Shown here: in pieces, positions 15,054-22,316 of the stretch
How positions within the stretch are numbered: the stretch's first letter is position 1
How the letters are laid out: every line of letters starts with the position of its first letter
DNA from: a virus
Strand: one strand, 5' to 3'
DNA length: 34,298 nucleotides
Virus record (IMG/VR): IMGVR_UViG_3300028114_001015
Coordinates: 1-34,298 of that record
Notes under the pieces: model-generated
The model's input: only the letters and a program-made list of their open reading frames with translations
Told to the model about the DNA's origin: nothing
Database searches by the model: none
Position numbers and translations under genes: made by a program

Positions 15054-17117
15054 TCAAGGGGTGAGCGCGGTTTCTGGCTTCTTGCGCCTGTAAATGCGCT
15101 TCTTTTTGCGGGCGCGGGCGGAGAACTCGGAAGCTGTTTGCTGCTGAGAAAATTGTTTTTGCAGGATAAAGTTTTCTCCTTTTTTTGTAATTTGCGCTTG
15201 GAATATGCGAAAAACTCCATCTTCGCCCCTGTCTTCGGAAGACACCTGCTTAATTGTCGCCAAGCCACGCCTCTCAAGGGATTTCCAAACTCCAACCGCT
15301 TCTATTTGTGCAAAAGATTGCGTTGTTACACCTTTTTTGCCCATTGCCTTTGATGCATACAAAACTTCCAAATATGCAGTTCTTCCGCTTCCTTTTTTAA
15401 AAGATTGGCTCCATTGAATAAACGGATAAGTTTCGGCGTTTTGCAAAGCAAAACCGCCATTTTTAGTTTCAAAAATATCCATATAGTCCGAAGAATCTCG
15501 GCCGCCATAATTTTTTGATTCGTTTTCTTTCCACAAAGACTTCGGATCTTTCGACACTCTTGGGTCAGGTTTTGCTAAATCGTCCACGCCGTTGCCACCC
15601 TTAGCACAGTCATTCCCAGGCTTAAAGCCTCCCGCACCCGTCCCGCAGTCCAGCTTGGCAATAAGCTGCGAAAACTCAGCCGCAGGCATGACAACTTCTG
15701 GCTGGGCGATGTCTGGGATGATTTCTTCCTGCGGTTGCGCCTGCTCGACGCCGATCATTACGCCAAGGCCGGCAGCAAACTCGCGCTCGGCAGCAATCTC
15801 GGCCACGGCCTCTTTCCAATCAATGCCCTGCTCGCCAAAGTAGTCCGAGAGGGTCATCAAGCCCGCCTTCACGTCATCACGGCGAGCGGTGGCCTCGCGG
15901 CCTACGTCCACTGTGATGGAGCGCGGGGTCTGCCACCCGACTTGCTGCCAGCCAGCCACCATTGGCAACTCGCGGCGAGAAATGGCGCGGGCGATCGCAT
16001 AGCGCCAGAGCTTCGACAGAAAGGCGTTAACCAGAACATCCTGGCGTGCGGCAAAGCATCTTGCGGCTTTTTGGATGATGAAACGCTGCGCCACGCCACC
16101 GATAGCCGAAGTGTCCCAAACAAACTCGTAAGGCAGCCCGAGGCCAATGGCCGCTGCGCGGATGTATTGCTCCAGGTGCTTGTCGAGCTTCTCATTTGGG
16201 CGATTCATCACGAAAGACTGAATGTCCTCCGTGGACTTCATGCGTGGAACTAGCCCGCCGCCAAAAATGGTTTCCCTAGTCAAGTTGCCGCTACTGTCTT
16301 TGCTGAAGTCGCCAAGGAATCCTTCCGCGCCGATGTTGCCCGTGGCGTTTTTGATCACTAGGCCAATGCTGCTTCCGGCCTTGGCAGCCATCATTTCAAA
16401 GCGGAGCAGCTCGTCACGGTCCAAGACGCTGTTAAGGGCCACGCCGATCGCAGGATAGCCGCGCACCTGGTCGGAGCGTTCTGGCTCGTAGACGTGCAGC
16501 ATTACGTCGGCCTTGATCTCCCTATGTCGGCGCGGATATTCGTCGCCTTCTCCGATAAAGTAGCCAAGCGGACGCTGGAACTTGTCCAGTTTCACGCCGT
16601 CGACCACCCCGGCGTTGCCAGCCGCCGTGTCGGGCGACTCGATGCGGTGGGACTCCACGATCTGCACGGCAGGAGCGCCGTCTGACTTAGCCGTAAGGAC
16701 GGCAAAGATTTCCCCATCACGGTCAATGGCCTCGGAAACCAGCATCTGAAGCGAGCGCATATCGTGCCGCCCGCTGATCTCGGGCGAGCGCGCCCAATTC
16801 TCCCACCATTGCTCGGCGGCATCGTCCCAGGCTTGGTCGCCAGACATGGCTTGCGGGCGGATGCCAATGCCGCTGCCGACCGAATACATGGCCTTATCGC
16901 GCACCGCGCCCCTGACTATCGCGTTGTTGTAGAAACACTTGCGCGATAATGCCATGAGGCGGGTGCGGTCATAGGAGGAAAGGTCAACTTTGGAGTCCTG
17001 CGCCTGCGCGTAAACCCACCCGCGCTCCTCGCTGCGATGGTTGACCGCCTCGATCATGCGCGAAAAGCCAAAGGCAGCGGCCACGCGGTCAACAAATTTG
17101 GTCGGCTTGGTCTTCAT
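15054..17117 (-). CDS. Portal protein with AT-rich C-terminal accessory domain
   Basis: Residues 1-485 form a lambda gpB-type portal. Landmarks are VRDKAMYSVGSGIGIRP, the wing-stem region IREADIRDGE-like IDRDGEIFAV near 131, HVYEPERSDQVRGYPAIGVA, and the crown-side IRAAAIGLGLPYEFVW and RDDVKAGLMTLSDYFGEQGIDW. Twelve copies would form the DNA channel at one capsid vertex. After residue 489 comes a Cys/Gly linker, CGTGAGGFKPGNDCAKGG, followed by a mixed alpha/beta domain (about 515-660) and a basic tail. The DNA changes sharply in composition there: 20 G+C of 60 in 15361-15420 against 41 of 60 in 16801-16860. The extra domain is unrecognised; it could be a cargo or effector domain. The ATG overlaps the gpW-like gene (ATGA). 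Confidence 0.88.
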   Translation of the reverse strand: MKTKPTKFVDRVAAAFGFSRMIEAVNHRSEERGWVYAQAQDSKVDLSSYDRTRLMALSRKCFYNNAIVRGAVRDKAMYSVGSGIGIRPQAMSGDQAWDDAAEQWWENWARSPEISGRHDMRSLQMLVSEAIDRDGEIFAVLTAKSDGAPAVQIVESHRIESPDTAAGNAGVVDGVKLDKFQRPLGYFIGEGDEYPRRHREIKADVMLHVYEPERSDQVRGYPAIGVALNSVLDRDELLRFEMMAAKAGSSIGLVIKNATGNIGAEGFLGDFSKDSSGNLTRETIFGGGLVPRMKSTEDIQSFVMNRPNEKLDKHLEQYIRAAAIGLGLPYEFVWDTSAIGGVAQRFIIQKAARCFAARQDVLVNAFLSKLWRYAIARAISRRELPMVAGWQQVGWQTPRSITVDVGREATARRDDVKAGLMTLSDYFGEQGIDWKEAVAEIAAEREFAAGLGVMIGVEQAQPQEEIIPDIAQPEVVMPAAEFSQLIAKLDCGTGAGGFKPGNDCAKGGNGVDDLAKPDPRVSKDPKSLWKENESKNYGGRDSSDYMDIFETKNGGFALQNAETYPFIQWSQSFKKGSGRTAYLEVLYASKAMGKKGVTTQSFAQIEAVGVWKSLERRGLATIKQVSSEDRGEDGVFRIFQAQITKKGENFILQKQFSQQQTASEFSARARKKKRIYRRKKPETALTP

Positions 17118-17377
17118 GTGCGGTTCGGAAAGCGCATTTGCGTAACGCGGGAATTTCCAATCGTGCCGGCGTTGATGGCCAAAGCGGTTTCGATTAGACC
17201 CAGCATATCCCAGCAGGAATAGGTTTGCTGAAGTGTGACGCTGCGCCCGCCCACGCTGGAGCTGACCACAAATGCCTGGCTGGCCCCGCCAGAAAGGATT
17301 TGCGCTTTGCAGGACGCCTTGAGCTGCGACAACTCGGCGGCGGAAAATACCTCAGATAAAATGGCGGCGTCCGTCAC
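17114..17377 (-). CDS. gpW-like head-tail joining protein
   Basis: The frame between large terminase and portal is open far upstream into the terminase gene, but only its last part looks like protein. The best start is a GTG at 17377, behind AAAGG with 8-base spacing, giving 87 residues (TDAAILSEVFSAAELSQLKA onwards). It has two helices around a small beta hairpin (GRSVTLQQTY), as in lambda gpW (68 residues), which stabilises DNA in the filled head. Terminase, W, portal order is exactly that of lambda A, W, B. A TTG at 17383 is an alternative start. Confidence 0.65.
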   Translation of the reverse strand: MTDAAILSEVFSAAELSQLKASCKAQILSGGASQAFVVSSSVGGRSVTLQQTYSCWDMLGLIETALAINAGTIGNSRVTQMRFPNRT

Positions 17378-17393
17378 GCTCAAGGCCTTTGTG

Positions 17394-19064
17394 TCAAGGC
17401 GCAGGCTGGGCTGCCGAATACTGGGACATGATGGAATCAATAAGCACCAAGCCCATCTTTTCGCAGTCGGCCAAGTGGTTTGGCCCCAAGCGCGCCCACT
17501 TGGCCACGCCTTCTTTTTCAATCAACGCCTCCCCTTGCAACTGGCTGACGTAATCCTTGGCTATGTCCCTGGGCAGATACCACTTGCCGCGCCCATCGCG
17601 GAGAACGTCGTGGTAAAGCCGGGCCTGCCAAAACTCGGCGTCGAACTGGAGCATCCAGATATTGTGGCCAGCCCCCAAAATTTGCTGGAACTTCCACGGC
17701 TCGCGCAGTCCTTGGCTCACCGTGCGCCCCTTGGCCGCGCAAAATAGGCCACCAGACCTTGCCACGAAGTCGTAGACGCCCGCCGGGGTCTTGGCCGCGT
17801 AGCCCGAATCCACCACTCCCTTAAAGCATTTGTAGTGGCGAAACTTTTCCATGATCAAGTCCCAGCCGATTGCGGCCCCGTAATCCACAAGGTAACTGCT
17901 TCCGTCTTCGTGCAGCTCGCGAATGATCCACCACAGTTCGGTCTGTTGAACGTCCACTGACATGATGCGGCCCAGCAGCTTGCCCTCGGGCGGCTCCCCG
18001 ATGGTGTATCGCGGCGAGGCGTCCACTCGCTCGCGGATCATGGCCGTGGTGATAAGCGAACCGGCAGCTTTCCACGGCAGGGCCAATTCGCGGTTGTAAA
18101 AATCTTGCAGGCCTCCCGGGGTTTCGCGGTCTTGCAGAAACTTAACGGCCAAGTCCGACCACTTGCGCCACGGAGCGTAGAGCGACGAAAGGTGATAGCT
18201 ACGCCGCCCTGGCTCGGCGGCTAGGTCAGTCGCCCGCCACTCGCCACGGTCCAACATCTGCGCCTTGTCGGCCTCGGTGTGGGCGTGGTTGCAAGCAGGG
18301 CAATGGCATCGCGCTGTTTCGGCAACTAGCTCCATGTTCCACGCGGAATCCTGCTTGGCCTCCTGCGACCATTTGATTGTCTCCCACTCCATGACGAACG
18401 CCTCGCCGCAGCCGGCGCATGGCACAAAGTATTTGCGCTGGTCGCCCTTAAGCCATTCCTCCCAGATCGCCCCGTCCTCGTAGGTCGGGGTCGAGGTGGT
18501 GATGATGATGTGCTGCGGGTAAGTTGCCACGCGGGCCTCGGCTAACTGCAAGGGCGCGGACTCTTTGCCTCCTTTGGCTGGGAACTTGTCTAGCTCGTCC
18601 ATGCAAAGCGCGGCAATCGAGCGCGAGGAAAGCGAGGCCGGCGAGTTGCTGCCTGTAAACCACACGCTCATGCGGTCGAAGTGCTGCTCAAGCAATCGGT
18701 ATTTGTCAGGGTCGGGTTCCTTGTGTCGGGCCAGGGTAGGGTTCTGGTCAATTAAGGGCATCCACCGCGTTTCGGAGAATGACCTGGCCAAATGCGTGGA
18801 CGGCATGACCCAAAGACAGGGCGCGGGGTCGTTATCCAGCTTGTAAGCCATGCCCACGATGATGGCCGTGGTCTTCGATGTCTGCGCGCCCCATACCAAG
18901 GCCAGCCGGCGCACGCGGTCATCAGCAAAGCATTCAAGAACCTCGCGCACATACGGCGTGCGGGACGTGAGGTAGCTGCCGGGCTTGTTGGTGATTCTCT
19001 CCGACAGCTTCAGATTGCCCTCAGCCCACTCTACCACCCCGAGCTTGGGCGGCTCAAGGGTCAC
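17394..19064 (-). CDS. Large terminase subunit, lambda gpA family
   Basis: This is the packaging motor and nuclease. The start is set by context: the frame is open to 19637, but that part overlaps the small subunit and has no protein-like composition. A GTG at 19064 gives 556 residues that begin just before the conserved VEWAEGNLKLSERI. The gpA hallmarks follow in order: TPYVREVLECFADD, Walker A WGAQTSKTT (58-66), Walker B ALCMDELDK (Asp156, Glu157), motif III TTSTPT (189-194) and a zinc-ribbon-like pair of CxxC motifs (Cys216/219 and 255/258). The nuclease has Asp371 in IMSVDVQQTELWW and Asp419 in VVDSGYAAKTPAG. gpA-type enzymes usually cut at cos sites, so cohesive ends are likely. Confidence 0.9.
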   Translation of the reverse strand: MTLEPPKLGVVEWAEGNLKLSERITNKPGSYLTSRTPYVREVLECFADDRVRRLALVWGAQTSKTTAIIVGMAYKLDNDPAPCLWVMPSTHLARSFSETRWMPLIDQNPTLARHKEPDPDKYRLLEQHFDRMSVWFTGSNSPASLSSRSIAALCMDELDKFPAKGGKESAPLQLAEARVATYPQHIIITTSTPTYEDGAIWEEWLKGDQRKYFVPCAGCGEAFVMEWETIKWSQEAKQDSAWNMELVAETARCHCPACNHAHTEADKAQMLDRGEWRATDLAAEPGRRSYHLSSLYAPWRKWSDLAVKFLQDRETPGGLQDFYNRELALPWKAAGSLITTAMIRERVDASPRYTIGEPPEGKLLGRIMSVDVQQTELWWIIRELHEDGSSYLVDYGAAIGWDLIMEKFRHYKCFKGVVDSGYAAKTPAGVYDFVARSGGLFCAAKGRTVSQGLREPWKFQQILGAGHNIWMLQFDAEFWQARLYHDVLRDGRGKWYLPRDIAKDYVSQLQGEALIEKEGVAKWARLGPNHLADCEKMGLVLIDSIMSQYSAAQPAP

Positions 19065-19090
19065 TGCCCTTGCCTCACCCCAGGCAAAGT

Positions 19091-19630
19091 CTAGGCCGTT
19101 GCGGTCGCCTCGCTCAAGGAGCTGGGCAATGTCCCCAGATGCTTCTTCATCAGATCCGTGGCCTGCCGCCCCCAGGGGAACGTCGAGAAATCCTGTCTCA
19201 GTGCCGACACTAGCGAACGAATCGCTGCCACCGTCTCCTGTTTGTTCAGCGTGGCATTCTTCATCGCCAGAAATGCCGCCAACTCCTGCTCGGCCTGCGC
19301 TGCCGCCTTGCGACTGTCGCGCCACGCCCCGGCTAACTCGGCCACGGCCCTGCTGTTCATGTCTTGGCTGTTCGCCGCCGCCTTCCAAAGTTCGTAATGG
19401 CGAATCTCCCCCTCGGCGGCTCGGTCGAGCCTTGGCCTTGCCCCCATCGCTAGGTTTTCCGAGGCGACCAACCCGCTGATTCTTGCCCCTTTGTTGCGCC
19501 TGATGTTGGCTGCCACCCACGCTTTCGCCGCGTCCACCGAGTCCACCGGCATCCCCCGGCTTTTCCAGATGGACACGCTCGCTGGATTTGAGTTCAGCGC
19601 GTTGGCTAATTGGGTTTGAGTCAGGGCCAT
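19091..19630 (-). CDS. Small terminase subunit, Nu1-like
   Basis: This 179-residue protein begins with a helix-turn-helix like that of lambda Nu1 and related small terminases: LTQTQLANALNSNPASVSIW, then KSRGMPVDSVDAAKAWVAAN. A long helical region follows (about 80-150), which would serve oligomerisation and contact with the large subunit. Small terminases recognise the packaging site and recruit the motor. The ATG at 19630 is the first gene after a 243-base gap that contains two related dyad repeats, candidate binding sites. It ends 26 bases before the large subunit start. Confidence 0.8.
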   Translation of the reverse strand: MALTQTQLANALNSNPASVSIWKSRGMPVDSVDAAKAWVAANIRRNKGARISGLVASENLAMGARPRLDRAAEGEIRHYELWKAAANSQDMNSRAVAELAGAWRDSRKAAAQAEQELAAFLAMKNATLNKQETVAAIRSLVSALRQDFSTFPWGRQATDLMKKHLGTLPSSLSEATATA

Positions 19631-19655
19631 TGGGCATTACGGGTGGCTTTTGCGA

Positions 19656-19684
19656 GTCTCATTATCAAAAGGGCTTATTGAGAC
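19656..19684. repeat. Dyad repeat 1 upstream of terminase (GTCTC...GAGAC)
   Basis: A 29-bp segment begins GTCTCATTATC and ends CTTATTGAGAC, so its ends are inverted copies of GTCTCA. Read on the minus strand it starts GTCTCAATAAG and contains TTTTGATAA. A second copy with the same blocks lies at 19795-19832. It is 26 bases upstream of the small terminase start. Candidate roles are a small-terminase binding site (as in lambda cosB) or a regulator site for the late operon. Confidence 0.6.
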
Positions 19685-19794
19685 GCTTTTGGGTTGATAC
19701 TTGTTTATCTCGACCATTCGCAAAAAACTATGGCCTAATTCCTGCCTGTCGTGACCTCCACGCGCTCTCCTGATAATAAAAGATTCCTTTCATT

Positions 19795-19832
19795 GTCTCA
19801 TGAGGGCTTATCAAATCGGCCCTTATTGAGAC
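19795..19832. repeat. Dyad repeat 2 upstream of terminase (GTCTC...GAGAC)
   Basis: A 38-bp segment starts GTCTCATGAGGGC and ends GCCCTTATTGAGAC. The outer GTCTC/GAGAC and inner AGGGC/GCCCT arms are inverted. On the minus strand it contains GTCTCAATAAG and TTTGATAAG, the same blocks as repeat 1 but with a longer spacer. The noncoding gap holding both copies runs from 19631 to 19873. No gene was seen in the gap. Confidence 0.6.
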
Positions 19833-19866
19833 TGGCAGGCTGCCGGGCAGCTCGTAAGCGCGGCCC

Positions 19867-19894
19867 TGTATCTTCATCCCTGTCCCCCTGTCAA
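19867..19894 (-). promoter_or_regulatory. Possible late promoter (weak)
   Basis: On the minus strand a perfect TTGACA (19889-19894) is followed after 16 bases by GATACA (19867-19872), a partial -10 match. It overlaps the end of the preceding gene and points at the terminase operon. The -35 box is good but the -10 is poor, and host promoter rules are unknown. Confidence 0.25.
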
Positions 19895-20452
19895 GGCAAC
19901 CAACCGCTTCTCGTAAGCCCAGATCGCATCGCGCACAGGCTTGACCACCCGCAGCGTGTCCTCGATCTGTGCCGCGCTCATGCTCTCAGGCGGCAGCTTG
20001 TGGATCAGTTGGCTGAACCAACGCCGCGCATCGTAAACCCACCCTGCCGCGATGTCGCGCACGCTCACGTCTGGCACTTCATCCGCCTTGGGTTGGTCGC
20101 CCTCGCCCCCCGCTTCAGCGTTGGCCTTGGCCTGTGCAACCACGCTTGCCCTGTCCTCAATCTGCTTGAAGCCAGGCAGGAACAGTTGGTCAGGATGGTA
20201 ATGGGCATGATGCCGAATGTATCGCTCGGCCACTGCCGTGCTAATGGTCACGTTTTCTCTGAGCCAATGCTGGAACGCTGGCCCGATAGTGTCGCGGGCG
20301 CTGGTCAATGCCATGCCGACCTCGTTGGCCATTGCCCCGATCTCTTTAGCTGTGTCCTTAACGCCATCCACTAAGGCCATGATGGCCGCGTGCTTGGCGT
20401 TGATGTCCTCGGCCAGCGCCTGTGCTGCCGCGTTCTCTATTTCTTTATTCAT
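19874..20452 (-). CDS. DUF3102-like helical protein, possible DNA-binding regulator
   Basis: The start is the ATG at 20452, 9 bases behind AGGAGA; upstream codons belong to the overlapping HTH gene in another frame. The 192-residue protein has an N-terminal helix (about 1-40), then GPAFQHWLRENVTISTAVAE and RYIRHHAHY. This resembles DUF3102 proteins, in which a helix-turn-helix-like segment sits between similar blocks, often in plasmid or phage regulatory loci. A Gly/Glu-rich linker follows (about 110-125), then WVYDARRWFSQLIHKLPPES and a C-terminal helix. It is the last gene before the late operon, so a role in late control or packaging is possible but not shown. Confidence 0.5.
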   Translation of the reverse strand: MNKEIENAAAQALAEDINAKHAAIMALVDGVKDTAKEIGAMANEVGMALTSARDTIGPAFQHWLRENVTISTAVAERYIRHHAHYHPDQLFLPGFKQIEDRASVVAQAKANAEAGGEGDQPKADEVPDVSVRDIAAGWVYDARRWFSQLIHKLPPESMSAAQIEDTLRVVKPVRDAIWAYEKRLVALTGGQG

Positions 20453-20951
20453 TGTGTGTGTTCTCCTGTCGTTGCTTCCAAGAACGGTGCGCGGCTTTGC
20501 GCGAACTCTCGCGGGCCTGCTCCGATTTCTGAAATCCGTTGTGTGCCGTGAGGCCAAGCTGGCCCTGCATTTCAATCACGGCCTTGCTTAGTGCTGCCCG
20601 AGTCACGCCGATCTTGCGGGCCAGCTCCGAGTAGCTGTGCGCCAGGGTGATCGAGGTATCGCCCGCCGCCAGCAGGAAGGCGTAATAGCGCAGGGTCTTA
20701 TTACCCTTCGCCTCGTTGAGATAGGTCACAACAGGGATAAGCATCCTGCTCGCCGTCTCCCGGCTCTCGCGCAAATGGTATTCGGATAACATCAAGGTCA
20801 GCGCCTCGACTTGCCATACGACCAAGTCCAAGTCCTCGGCCCACTCTTGCGCCAGAGTGTCGATCTCGCCGGCCATGTCTGGCCGATGGGAGGTTTCTAG
20901 TTTATCCAGTGGGTTCTCTCCCATGCTGGCGAAGCGTCGAATGTCAATCAT
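20445..20951 (-). CDS. Helix-turn-helix protein
   Basis: This 168-residue protein has an HTH near residues 107-130 (YSELARKIGVTRAALSKAVIE) of the kind used for sequence-specific binding. The N-terminal 100 residues are helical and acidic. The C-terminal 35 are highly charged (SRKAAHRSWKQRQENTHNE). The ATG at 20951 follows AGGAGG with 9-base spacing, one of the best ribosome-binding sites in the region. It directly follows the 111-bp nested repeat at 21024-21134, which is a candidate target. A regulator or replication-initiation accessory role is inferred. The gene overlaps the next by 8 bases. Confidence 0.6.
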   Translation of the reverse strand: MIDIRRFASMGENPLDKLETSHRPDMAGEIDTLAQEWAEDLDLVVWQVEALTLMLSEYHLRESRETASRMLIPVVTYLNEAKGNKTLRYYAFLLAAGDTSITLAHSYSELARKIGVTRAALSKAVIEMQGQLGLTAHNGFQKSEQARESSRKAAHRSWKQRQENTHNE

Positions 20952-21157
20952 AGTCGCGTCCCTCCTACGGTTTCCCGCGCCATAAACCGCCGCCGGTCGC
21001 GTGTTGATTTGTTAGTCTGCCGAGAAACTGGAAACTGGAAGTCCCCTATAGGGGACACTTCCAATTTCCAATTTCGTGGTTTCGGGGATTGGAAATAGAA
21101 GAAAAACCCTTCCAATTTCCAGTTTTCCAGTTTCTGCAACTCGTTACTTGCGACCAT
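20948..21157 (-). CDS. Doubtful 69-residue frame across the repeat element
   Basis: The frame starts at an ATG at 21157 behind AGGAGG with 10-base spacing, overlaps the helicase gene by 14 bases and its stop overlaps the next start (ATGA). These couplings favour translation. The amino acid sequence argues against a normal protein. It is largely the translation of a DNA repeat, with NWKLE occurring twice and an aromatic run (GFFFYF). Either this is a small gene built from repeats or a translated spacer linking two genes. No family is recognised. Confidence 0.3.
   Translation of the reverse strand: MVASNELQKLENWKLEGFFFYFQSPKPRNWKLEVSPIGDFQFPVSRQTNKSTRDRRRFMARETVGGTRL
21024..21134. repeat. Nested direct and inverted repeat element
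   Basis: Short blocks recur in both orientations: GAAACTGGAAACTGGAAG at 21024-21041 and its inverted relatives at 21057-21075 and 21109-21134, where CTTCCAATTTCC and TTTTCCAGTTTC occur. A further ATTGGAAATAG lies near 21089. The element encloses a perfect 16-bp palindrome at 21041-21056. Such clustered repeats next to helicase and primase genes resemble iterons or a multi-site operator. It lies between the helicase and HTH genes. Confidence 0.7.
21041..21056. promoter_or_regulatory. Perfect 16-bp palindrome GTCCCCTATAGGGGAC
   Basis: The sequence equals its own reverse complement and is flanked by GGAAG on the left and, after two extra bases, CTTCC on the right. In RNA it would form a strong hairpin; in DNA it is a typical site for a dimeric regulator. 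It is 90 bases upstream of the HTH gene start. Confidence 0.6.
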
Positions 21158-22316
21158 CTTCTGCTGCCTCCTGTTGTTTTTGATACTTCTCCGTCACTCG
21201 AAAAACTCCTTTAGAATCCTCGCGGACGTATCCGTGCTCTAAACCCTTCTTTATTTTGCCCTCAATCGTCTTGCCGGTGACCCCAAATTTGTCCCCGACC
21301 TCATTAAGCCAATCCCACTTTTTCCGCGGCTCCGGCCCGCCGGTTTCCACGATCTCCTGCAAAACTTGCCCGACCGAAACCTTTGTCCCAGCCGACCTTT
21401 TGCCATCCAAATCCGCCCTCCACTCGTCGAGATCGAAGTCCATATCGACCTCATAGCGCATCAGCTCGCGGTTTAGGGATAGGCCGATCGGCTCAATCCG
21501 CTCCGTGTCATTAGCCTTTCCTAGGCTGACCATAATCTTGCCCCAGTCCTCTGGGTCGGTGAACGTCACGTTGAGCTGCACCCTAGCCATCGTCGTGATG
21601 TCCTTGGCTCCTAAAGAAAAGGCTCCCTGATCCCAGCCTACAGCACCGGCAATGTTGTTCCGGCCCGACCTGGCGTGATGGATGATTACCATAGCCATCT
21701 CCTTGTCCACACTGCGGCACAGACGCATGAACGCCCGCACCGTGGCCCGCACCTCCGCGGGTTTGTTAATGTCCCCGGGGTGCAGATCCCCAAACGGGTC
21801 GGCTACGACCACAGTCGGCGCCACCTCCTCCAGCATCGCCGTCCAGCGCCCGAGATTGTCCTCCCGCAGCAGAATGTCCGCGTCGTCGTCCTCTTTGAGA
21901 ACGTGAAAGTGTATTCCGTCCAGCACCCGCTCCAGCTGGTCGCCCTTGTAGACCGAGCACATCTTAGCTAACTCCTCCTGCAAACGGTGGATGCCGTTCT
22001 CCGTGCCGACAAAAAGCCAACGGTTGTCGTTGCTCGTCGCGCCGGCAATACCTAAAGGCGCCACGCCGGCCCGTTCATCGACCGCCACTTGCAAGATGAG
22101 GCGACTCTTGCCCGTGCCACCCTGCCCGACAATCGCGCAGAGCTGCCCGCGGGTAATCAACCCCTTACCCCAGATCCAGACCAACTTAGGTAATTTGGCC
22201 TTTAACAACAAGCGGGCCGACATTGTGGTAAAAGACTTGGCCGGCCGCCCCTGCACCTCGTCTTCGACTTTACGGAACAAGTCGTCTTCAATTTCATCCC
22301 AAATTTCTCTGATCAT
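21144..22316 (-). CDS. RepA/AAA_25-type replicative helicase
   Basis: This is a RecA-fold ATPase. Walker A is IVGQGGTGKSRLIL (near residue 60), the ATP-binding strand with acidic end is TVVVADPFGDLHPGD, and VIIHHARSG follows as motif H3. This matches AAA_25 proteins, which include the hexameric helicase RepA of plasmid RSF1010. A C-terminal winged helix (KKWDWLNEVGDKFGVTGKTI) may bind DNA. The ATG at 22316 overlaps the primase stop (ATGA); upstream codons in this frame are the primase gene in another frame. The 390-residue protein follows primase and polymerase genes, so it is probably the fork helicase. Confidence 0.82.
   Translation of the reverse strand: MIREIWDEIEDDLFRKVEDEVQGRPAKSFTTMSARLLLKAKLPKLVWIWGKGLITRGQLCAIVGQGGTGKSRLILQVAVDERAGVAPLGIAGATSNDNRWLFVGTENGIHRLQEELAKMCSVYKGDQLERVLDGIHFHVLKEDDDADILLREDNLGRWTAMLEEVAPTVVVADPFGDLHPGDINKPAEVRATVRAFMRLCRSVDKEMAMVIIHHARSGRNNIAGAVGWDQGAFSLGAKDITTMARVQLNVTFTDPEDWGKIMVSLGKANDTERIEPIGLSLNRELMRYEVDMDFDLDEWRADLDGKRSAGTKVSVGQVLQEIVETGGPEPRKKWDWLNEVGDKFGVTGKTIEGKIKKGLEHGYVREDSKGVFRVTEKYQKQQEAAEDGRK

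Noticed and set aside
17378-17521. Upstream extension of the gpW-like frame into the terminase gene
   Set aside because: The first 48 codons are the large terminase gene in another frame, with Trp/Lys/Ser-rich nonsense composition.
19065-19637. Upstream extension of the large terminase frame to an ATG at 19637
   Set aside because: It overlaps the whole small terminase gene in another frame, and its sequence is Gly/Arg/Ser-rich and not protein-like. The gpA-type homology begins just after 19064.
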